Assembly (NCBI GenBank): GCA_028565715.1
Contig: JAOXYC010242456.1
Location: 1 to 10,342 of the forward strand
Reading direction: 5' to 3'
Length of the DNA stretch: 10,342 nt
Source: Phoronis pallida
Lineage: Eukaryota > Phoronida > Phoronidae
Positions 5,248 through 10,342 of the stretch are shown piece by piece. Under the pieces are notes generated by a model. It saw only the letters and a list, made by a program, of their open reading frames with translations, did not search any database and was not told the origin of the DNA. Position numbers and translations under genes: made by a program. Position 1 is the stretch's first letter; each line of letters begins with the position of its first letter.

Positions 5248-8200
5248 CTGCAATAAAGGAACAAAATGTAAACATAGAAAATATGTGCAATGATATCAGA
5301 TTAGTACAAAAGCTGTTAACTTTAAAGAAACTCACAAAATCTCATACAATTTAAACGATTCATGCAGACAGAAACAACAAACAAACAGTTTTTGAAAAAA
5401 TAAGGTTGAAAGGACAATACAAGACTTATTCAACAAACAGGAGGAATGCCATTTGCCTAAACGATTACAGCTTCAAAACCAATTATAAATGAGCCCCTTT
5501 TCCGTGCCTTAAGACATCTAACTTCCTATTGATTCAACTAGCCAACGGTTTTCCAGAATTCATTTTATAATTAGCGACAACTGGACAGGTGTTTTAAACA
5601 ATTCATGCATTTACTGCAATGCCACAAAAACATTAAAACACAACTGAAAATAAAATAAACAAATTCAAACATTTACATGCACTGCTGCTGCAACTACCTG
5701 AAATATGAAAAAATGTCCCTGTCAAAACGGGGTTCAAATAGCTTCACAATAGATTTTGGATTTCCCAGAGGAATCATTTGTTAGATAAAGTGAAGAGATT
5801 AAATACAGTAAACAGAAGTGTGTTCAAGAGCAATCTGTACGCGTACAGTTCGCGTGCATTTGCGTTCAAGAGCGATCAGCACGCTTGTAGCACGCGTACA
5901 CACGCATACATTCTCTTGAGTTTGTTCGCCTAAAAACCAAGATGGTGGACAATAACCCGGAAACGAGTAAATGGTCGATGTTTTTTGAGCTCTGTTTCAA
6001 CAAATTTGGATACTATTTTGTATGAAAATTGAGTAAACAATGATTTTGAATAAATATACGGTCAATTCAGTTAAAAAAAAATTTTTATTTCGATATGGCG
6101 CTCGAAGGGTAGAGAAAAGTTCGGCCTGAAATTCCTATGTGGAGTTGTCTCCCCTGTTGATTTTCGATGTTGTACACGCAGACGCACAGTTCCGTTCAAA
6201 ACTGTGTAAATTTGTTATGTACATCAGCGTGCATATTTGCACGCACTTGAATGCACTTCTGGTCACAGACATTCATCCTCAACCTGTGATATTCCATGTG
6301 CCTATACTGTGTTTAACTGAGCATTTGTGTTAACTCTGCTTGAAGATGTTATGTTGAATATGACGTTCCATTTCGTTTTAATCAACTTCGTTGATAAACG
6401 TTCAACGCGCCTGAAGGCATTTTTGACAGGGACAGAGTCCAAACCGTGTAGCAATTGTCCAAGGGACATCATAACAATCACCAATATTGAGATCCACATT
6501 TTATTGAAACAAACAATCAATAAATCCATACACAATCACAAATAATCCAATATTTCGTCTAGCATAAGACATCAACAGGAAATATATATCTACAGTTTTA
6601 TTCCCTGATGATGTCTTATGCTAGATGAAATTTTGGATTATTTGTGATTGTGTATGGATTTATTGATTGTTTGTTTCAATAAAATGTGGATCTCAATATT
6701 GGTGATTGTTATGATGTCCCTTGGACAATTGCTACACGGTTTGGACTCTGTCCCTGTCAAAAATGCCTTCAGGCCCGTTGAACGTTAATCAACAAAGTTG
6801 ATTAAAACAAAATGGAACGTCATATTCAACAGAACATGTTTAAATGAGAATGTTCTGCCGACTTACACTAATGTCTGCTTGAAGAGAGACTTTATTACAG
6901 TTCCCGCAGTGCCTGGTAGGGACACATTGAATCATTTCCATTAGGTGCTTTTTTAGCATTCAATTTTTGCCCGTACACTGCACACAGTAACGACACATGA
7001 AATAACATCTTGTGAGTCTTGTTTCTTGATAAATTGAGTCAATGTCTTATCATTGAATAGTGTTAGAAGGCGATAGAGAGAAGTCTATAACCGGTCCTAT
7101 AATACTGCAACACTACACACAAAGACTAATTAAGGATGATCTCAACTAATTTCTTTCAGAGAAGTGACATAACTCTGTACAATTTATAGAAGCCTATTCG
7201 GGAAAAATATGGTATCTTGTCAGACTTTTCTGATAGAAATACTTACTCCCTGTACTTTTGTCCCTTGTGGCTTCGTCTAAGTTTATATACAAGTTTTCAA
7301 TATCTTCTCCCGTGAAGTTAGCTTGATTAGCGGGCACCTTCTCTCGTGCTGTTTTACCCCCTTTGATAGCTTGTGGAACCGTCCCGGTGATCAGGCCAGT
7401 AGGAAATAGTTTACATACTAACTTCAGACCTAAGGAAGAGACATTATTGATACATTGCATGTCAGCTTTTGATTTTAAAAATATTGGAAGAAAGAAAATG
7501 ATTGAATTATAATGTGTAAGCTTTTTATTGTTGAAAGAATAATTTGTATTTTGCATATCACCTTTTTATTCTCACAAAATGAACAAAAGAAAGAAATAAT
7601 TGATATTTTGCATGTCAGCTCATCATTCTCAAATTTACTCGGACTCTCTGTGTTGGTCAAAATCCGACATCAAAATGCAAATCAACTAGAGATGTTGTGT
7701 ACAAGTCCTTCATTGAACATTATTTACTTGCATCTGAGTCAAACATTCAAAACCTATACACAAAGCTCTCAAATCACCCTTTCACAGATTTTTTTTTTAC
7801 TCATATGCAAGTGAGTTATGTTCAACAAAGGACTTGTACACAAAATTTCTAGTTGATTTGCATTTTGTTAGATTAGGACATAGAGAGAGTATCTTAAATT
7901 AAGAAAAGTAAATAAACAATGTCATATAAAATACAAATTGAACAGCAAAGATAATATCAGGACCTCATGGTTTAGTTGGTAGCACACCTGTCTGGCAAAT
8001 AGGAGACAAACATTTGACTGGCTTTTTGTTGATAAAATGATACAATGAGCAATCATGGTTAGATATAAATTTCCTAATAAACGTTCATACCTCCAGATAA
8101 CATGAATAAGTTATCATATCCTCTCTCCACCAATGTGGACGCTGATTTGTGAGCAATTCTTTCATCTTCATCATATACAACTATTATTTTACCAGTTTGA

Positions 8201-10038
8201 TTTTTCTGAGGGACATTGGTCAAGGAAAGCCCATTGATCATAGTAAAAGTAAATCCATGAAAAACGGTTTAGTTGGTGAAAGTTGTTATATCTCGGGTAC
8301 TTTTAATTGGAATATAAGCAAACCGAAAAACTAATTATAATAATAATAATAATTATAATAAAATTTATTTTACATGAACCATCTATAAAGCATATTCAGA
8401 ACATGTTACACAAAATCATATATATATATATAAAACGACACAAAGTCAATTAAAATATCCATCATTACTGTTGGTACTACTGAAATGCCATTCTATAGAG
8501 ATATGTTTTGAGGTTACTTTTAAAAACAGGAAGCGAAGGAGACGATCGTAGCTGAAGAGGTATTGAATTCCACAGGAAGGGAGCTGAATAATTACCCCTT
8601 GCAAGCATAACAATTTTGGTTCTTTTTCGATATAAAGATCATTTAGGTCAAATTATTTGACCATTGGGAAGTGTTTAACTAAGAAATTACATCTCCCAAG
8701 ATAAGACCAAAATATTAACATTAGGAAGATTAATTATTTTCCACTGAGAAAGGATACATAAGCAAGTAGTTCTTTTGTTTCATAGTTGCACGATCTTGAC
8801 AATATGGCTGACGGGTAACTCAAAGCTGAAAGTTAATAGTATAATCATTAATTTTATCAAATCTGATAAATCCAACAGATTAAGACATGAATTAATTCCA
8901 CATACATTTTATTTGCCACAAACACCTGTGAATTATTACCGTATTATCCCTAATAACCACCCATGCCCTAATGAGCGCCCCCCACCTGTATCAAAATTTA
9001 AGGGCTCTCCATGACCTGGGTGCTTATCAGGGAGATGAGACTAATTTACCTGATTATAAATTAACAGCTAGACCAACACTAAAAAGATGCGTCCCCTTGG
9101 GTGGTATATTGGCGCAATTCTGTTGAGCAGAGAATCGGTCCACAGCCTTTTTTGTTTATGAAAGTTCAAATTGATCATGTTTACAAATTGAAGTGTCATT
9201 TTTACTGGCTTAAATAAATGAATTTGAAGACAGAAAAAAACTAACTGGGGAAAACACATCCAGATCTTCTATTTTTCTGGCAAATATAGGTAATCCTGGT
9301 TGGATATACCTAGATTGGAGATCCAACTATTCTAAAATGTTACTGATAATTTACCTGAAATTATGTGACATTCATCAAACGCATCCTTGTCCCTTATGTC
9401 CAGTAATAGATATGGACACTGATCACTAGTACTTCCTTTGTTATTGATAGGTTCTGCTGGTGGGGGCTGGTCTAGGTCAACTTCCCCTACACCTCGGATA
9501 ACACTGAAATAACAACAATAACAGAATATGAGAATCATGGATATAGGTCATCAAGGAATTGACTTTCAACTGACAGGTCATTAAATAATCTGTCAAGCGG
9601 TTTTCAAAAAAGTGAGGACAAGTAATCATGGTTGACTTCCGGTCCAAACTTATTTTGTCACCAGGAAGAGTTAGGGTAGACGCGAGGATTGAGGCCCATT
9701 GACCTAAGGAACATGTGTGCCAAGTTCTATCAAGGTGCAGACCAGTAACTGTGAAAGGCGGACCGACAAGCTGCCTACAATGTGCTACTACATGTGAAGG
9801 CATTAAATAAAAATCAATTTCAGCTTATGCTACTGATAGTCATGTTTAAGAATGAATTTAGAAATGATAAAAAAAAAACTTATTGGGATATACCTTTCTA
9901 ATGTTGAGCGTGCTGAGTCTGGTTGTTTATTGTAATCATCATCAGTTAGAGCTATACTACTAGAACTAGGACTTGTGTTATTCTGTAGACGAGTTAATTC
10001 ATCTTCTGTGTAACCTGTATCAGGACGATCATCGCCAC
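5105..10038 (-). CDS. CEP41: CEP41 (centrosomal protein 41, rhodanese-like), C-terminal ~267 residues, 6 exons
   Basis: Join, in transcript order: 10038-9894, 9503-9355, 8825-8758, 8205-8091, 7429-7247, 5247-5105, all with GT...AG introns and matching phases. Known of the family: CEP41 sits at the basal body and cilium and is needed for tubulin glutamylation of the axoneme; loss causes Joubert syndrome in humans. Seen: STLES+[11 protein letters not shown] leading into the domain, then a whole rhodanese-like fold ([63 protein letters not shown]) and a Ser/Thr/basic tail ending GRAPFK. The order and wording match vertebrate CEP41. The catalytic Cys of active rhodaneses is replaced (VVYDEDER in place of the CxxGxR loop), as in known CEP41, so it is presumably a binding fold without sulfurtransferase activity. 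The N-terminal third lies upstream, outside the window. Confidence 0.93.
5822..5884. repeat. 42-bp period direct repeat with CG-rich palindromes
   Basis: GTTCAAGAGCAATCTGTACGC (5822-5842) recurs as GTTCAAGAGCGATCAGCACGC (5864-5884), 18 of 21 bases alike. GTACGCGTAC lies inside, and an inverted CTCTTGAG follows at 5913. CpG-rich for this window. Nature unknown. Confidence 0.5.
5935..6160 (+). promoter_or_regulatory. Promoter-like patch with YY1- and ETS-like sites and a small ORF
   Basis: AACCAAGATGGTGG (about 5936-5949) resembles a YY1 site with its ATG, and CCCGGAAAC just after it has an ETS core. The ATG at 5942 opens a 27-codon ORF ([18 protein letters not shown], then FNKFGYYFV) ending at 6025. 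GATATGGCGCTCG and GGAGTTGTCTCCC follow near 6090-6153; GGAG...CTCC is a motif I recall from mollusc repeats. It could be the 5' end of a retroposed sequence, a SINE-like repeat, or a real promoter inside the intron. No protein match is claimed. Confidence 0.3.
6347..6836. mobile_element. Fold-back element / MITE-like hairpin with 238-bp arms
   Basis: The left arm 6347-6584 and right arm 6599-6836 are reverse complements of equal length with no gaps and about 9 mismatches (96%). They are separated by only 14 nt (TATATCTACAGTTT). The outer ends read TGTTATGTTGAATATGACG and, inverted, TGTTCTGTTGAATATGACG. Each arm also has a small internal hairpin around TTAATCAAC...GTTGAT. Neither arm codes a recognisable protein; the ORFs on both strands are mirror images. 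The class is unassigned; the termini resemble neither Helitron nor LTR ends. It lies in the last CEP41 intron. Confidence 0.85.
6862..7046 (-). pseudogene. Possible broken zinc-finger coding relic
   Basis: One minus-strand frame reads [20 protein letters not shown], then CVQCTGKN, a stop, [12 protein letters not shown], then [15 protein letters not shown]. It shows CxxC, then x12-H spacing, and a second CxxC, like a C2H2/C2HC finger with one in-frame TGA. It is followed by AGT|GTAAGT, a consensus donor, at the low-coordinate end. It is short and interrupted, and may be chance or a transposon zinc finger. Confidence 0.25.
7247..7429 (-). CDS. CEP41: CEP41 exon, end of rhodanese domain and linker
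   Basis: 183 bp, acceptor TTCCTTAG, donor GGGA|GTAAGT. Reads (G)[19 protein letters not shown], then a basic stretch, then [18 protein letters not shown] and RDKSTG. K-FP-GLITG closes the domain in CEP41 proteins. An open frame continues into the intron on either side but is not used. Confidence 0.92.
7454..7635. repeat. Degenerate short tandem repeat around (A/T)TTGCAT(G/A)TCA
   Basis: Three similar blocks: ATTGCATGTCAGCTTTTGATT from 7454, ATTTTGCATATCACCTTTTT from 7548, and ATTTTGCATGTCAGCTCATC from 7605. Spacings are ~95 and 57 bp; the last two also share an ATTCTCA(C/A)AAAT end. Confidence 0.4.
7637..7893. mobile_element. Fold-back element with 69-bp core arms (complete copy)
   Basis: Core arms 7671-7739 and 7799-7867 are reverse complements of equal length with 8 mismatches, starting CAAAATGCAAATCAACTAGA and ending GAGT at the loop. 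The 59-nt loop holds CACAAAGCTCTCAAAT and a T run. Weaker pairing extends outward to ACTCTCTGTGTTGGTC (7644 region) and its partner GGACATAGAGAGAGT (7876-7890). A second, partial copy lies at 4108-4250, which shows that this is a dispersed repeat and not a unique hairpin. Confidence 0.75.
7960..8021 (+). repeat. tRNA-like head of a SINE (decayed)
   Basis: GGACCTCATGGTTTAGTTGG, then TAGCACACCTGTCTGGCAAATAGG. The piece TGGTTTAGTTGG is a good pol III A box. CCTGT-CTGGCAA-ATAGG makes an anticodon arm with a 7-nt loop (GGC in the anticodon place). The B-box region (CATTTGACTGG) is a poor fit to GGTTCGANTCC, and there is no 3' acceptor strand. So it is a SINE relic or tRNA pseudogene rather than a working tRNA. 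Confidence 0.55.
8091..8205 (-). CDS. CEP41: CEP41 exon, inactive rhodanese active-site loop
   Basis: 115 bp, acceptor CCCTCAG, donor G|GTATGA. Reads [18 protein letters not shown], then a linker, then [20 protein letters not shown] takes the place of the Cys-containing catalytic loop of active rhodaneses. It ends in phase 1, completing Gly with the next exon (SGG). Confidence 0.93.
8333..8360. repeat. AAT/ATT microsatellite (LINE tail)
   Basis: AATTATAATAATAATAATAA with further AAT units; the reverse complement is the ATT-rich 3' tail of the LINE fragment. Confidence 0.85.
8418..8432. repeat. TA dinucleotide repeat
   Basis: ATATATATATATATA within the 3'UTR of the LINE fragment. Confidence 0.85.
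8477..8638 (-). pseudogene. LINE ORF2 C-terminal remnant (53 codons)
   Basis: Open from a stop at the upstream edge to TAG at 8479-8477. Only the last ~50 residues of an ORF2 protein of ~1000 residues, with no endonuclease or polymerase motif, so it cannot function. See the LINE entry for the motif. Confidence 0.7.
8758..8825 (-). CDS. CEP41: CEP41 68-bp exon of the rhodanese domain
   Basis: Found by searching the minus strand for the piece missing between CHIIS and GKIIVVYD. Acceptor TTAACTTTCAG and donor TAT|GTATCC enclose 2+66 bases. Joined, they read (A)[12 protein letters not shown], then [10 protein letters not shown], matching the AYSYPIATLSR...LEY segment of human CEP41 in place and length. 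Entry phase 1 and exit phase 0 fit both neighbours exactly. The donor +3..+6 (ATCC) is weaker than the others. Confidence 0.9.
8826..9354 (-). other. CEP41 intron with a dispersed-repeat patch
   Basis: 529-bp intron, GTAAAT...TTAACTTTCAG. Apart from the patch at 8936-9033 nothing is recognised. Confidence 0.7.
8936..9033. repeat. CCCTAATAACC / GAGCGCCCC-type dispersed repeat
   Basis: On the minus strand: GGGGGGCGCTCATTAGGGCA, then TGGGTGGTTATTAGGGATAA, then TACGGTAATAA. Two near-repeats of GG-N-GCTCATTAGGG / GGTTATTAGGG lie in tandem, and an inverted one, GGTGCTTATCAGGG, at 9019-9032. I recall very similar GCGCTTATTAGGG...TACGGTA sequences from several invertebrate genomes, but cannot name the family. 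Confidence 0.45.
9355..9503 (-). CDS. CEP41: CEP41 exon, start of rhodanese domain
   Basis: 149 bp, acceptor ATTTCAG, donor CAG|GTAAAT. Reads [14 protein letters not shown], a linker, then [25 protein letters not shown](I/V)RD is the classic first rhodanese motif. It ends in phase 1. Confidence 0.92.
9504..9893 (-). other. CEP41 intron, possibly with an old repeat
   Basis: 390-bp intron. The stretch 9590-9800 is less AT-rich than its surroundings and carries GAACATGTGTGCCAAGTTCT, wording I associate with old invertebrate dispersed repeats. No termini or coding signal seen. Confidence 0.5.
9894..10038 (-). CDS. CEP41: CEP41 exon (first in window)
   Basis: 145 bp after acceptor TTCACTAG, before donor AG|GTATAT. 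Reads [18 protein letters not shown], then a Ser/Asn linker, then SARSTLE. The last two bases complete a Ser with the next exon, giving [12 protein letters not shown], which parallels STLQSVISGVGE of human CEP41. Incoming phase 1, outgoing phase 2. Confidence 0.85.
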
Positions 10039-10342
10039 CTAGTGAAGAATAAATCAATATAATTATTAATAATCAAAAATGAAAATATTCAGTCATTACG
10101 CAACCAAAGTTAAAAAATTACAATGCATTATGAACTTCTTGAATGAGTTTGGACAAAGTAATCTTTTTGATTAATTTATGATACAGCTGAACATATAAAC
10201 AACATTTTGTTATTGTTAAACATTTTCAAGTGCTTAAAAAATAACAAACAAAGTACAGGTTCTCGCACTCCCAGAAATAGAACATTGAAGGAATCACTTT
10301 AACTTTTTTAGAAATTTTACACAATTTGATTGTTTCTAAGAT
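10039..10342 (-). other. CEP41 upstream intron (incomplete)
   Basis: AT-rich sequence from the acceptor at 10039 to the window end. No CEP41 N-terminal exon could be read in any minus-strand frame. Confidence 0.65.

Larger units (their letters stand above)
5248..7246 (-). other. CEP41 last intron (2 kb)
   Basis: Holds, in plus coordinates: AT-rich filler 5250-5815 with nothing seen; a promoter-like GC patch about 5822-6160; the long hairpin 6347-6836; a zinc-finger-like relic 6862-7046; and plain sequence to 7246. Confidence 0.75.
7430..8090 (-). other. CEP41 intron with fold-back element and SINE relic
   Basis: 661-bp intron. Contains degenerate repeats around TTGCATGTCAGC (7454-7635), the complete fold-back element (7637-7893) and the tRNA-like relic (7960-8021). 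Confidence 0.75.
8333..8640 (-). mobile_element. 3' end of a CR1/L2-like LINE (5'-truncated)
   Basis: On the minus strand 8638-8477 reads [20 protein letters not shown], then [20 protein letters not shown], then TYLYRMAFQ and a stop. The pattern APxLWNSIPxxLRSSPSLxxFKSxLKTxLxRxAF is the well-known C-terminal end of ORF2 in CR1/L2/Rex-type LINEs, after the reverse transcriptase. A ~140-nt 3'UTR follows, with GCTTTATAGATGGTTCAT and then an (ATT)n-type tail at 8333-8360, the microsatellite end typical of this group. The 5' side is lost by truncation or decay; a frameshifted remnant may reach ~8650. Same strand as CEP41. Confidence 0.75.
8206..8757 (-). other. CEP41 intron with LINE 3' end
   Basis: 552-bp intron, GTATCC...CCCTCAG. 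Mostly occupied by the LINE fragment; the ~125 bp next to 8206 show nothing. Confidence 0.75.

Noticed and set aside
6302-6545. ORFs on both strands considered as coding
   Set aside because: They lie in the left arm of the long hairpin and mirror each other; nothing protein-like in either.
7960-8035. Functional tRNA gene (Ala-like anticodon GGC)
   Set aside because: Poor B box and no matching 3' acceptor strand.
8262-8330. Second candidate for the missing CEP41 exon (reads [14 protein letters not shown])
   Set aside because: No usable donor, it would leave an intron of ~50 bp, and the similarity is poorer than at 8758-8825.
9241-9305. Candidate for the missing CEP41 rhodanese exon (reads VYPTRITY on the minus strand)
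   Set aside because: The required phase gives a stop and no similarity; 8758-8825 fits in sequence, length and phase.

Overview
This is eukaryotic, almost certainly animal, genomic DNA: AT-rich, with short coding exons that join in frame across GT...AG introns, AATAAA poly(A) signals and many decayed mobile elements. It carries the 3' parts of two protein-coding genes that point at each other. The protein matches are from memory of the families, without any search. A bilaterian invertebrate is likely, possibly a mollusc or another lophotrochozoan. The lineage is an inference from repeat style (mini-Helitron with an internal minisatellite, tRNA-type SINE relic, GGAG-TTGT-CTCC motif), not a proof.

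Plus strand, 1-3812: the last five exons (1-131, 504-653, 1485-1592, 2397-2537, 2781-3812) of a MOV10L1/MOV10-type Upf1-like SF1 RNA helicase. They hold the C-terminal half of RecA domain 2 (motifs IV, V and VI) and an unusually long acidic, Ser-rich tail. MOV10L1/Armitage proteins act in piRNA biogenesis. The wording of the motifs favours MOV10L1 over MOV10. The 3'UTR runs to a poly(A) signal at 4046.

Minus strand, 10038 down to about 4300: the last six coding exons (10038-9894, 9503-9355, 8825-8758, 8205-8091, 7429-7247, 5247-5105) of CEP41, a ciliary/centrosomal protein with a rhodanese-like domain. All exon phases agree. The 68-bp exon at 8758-8825 was found by reading the minus strand for the missing piece of the rhodanese fold. 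The 5' exons of both genes lie outside the window.

The introns and the gap between the genes are full of mobile DNA. They hold a 404-bp mini-Helitron with a ~105-bp minisatellite (968-1371), a ~150-bp palindrome (1843-1992), a fold-back element present twice (4108-4250 and 7637-7893), and a 238-bp-arm near-perfect hairpin (6347-6836). They also hold a tRNA-like SINE relic (7960-8021), the 3' end of a CR1/L2-like LINE (about 8333-8640), and a promoter-like GC island with a 27-codon ORF (about 5822-6160). The two genes are not known to work together. The overall picture is a convergent pair whose introns would yield long self-complementary RNA. One partner belongs to a small-RNA helicase family, which is a suggestive coincidence only.
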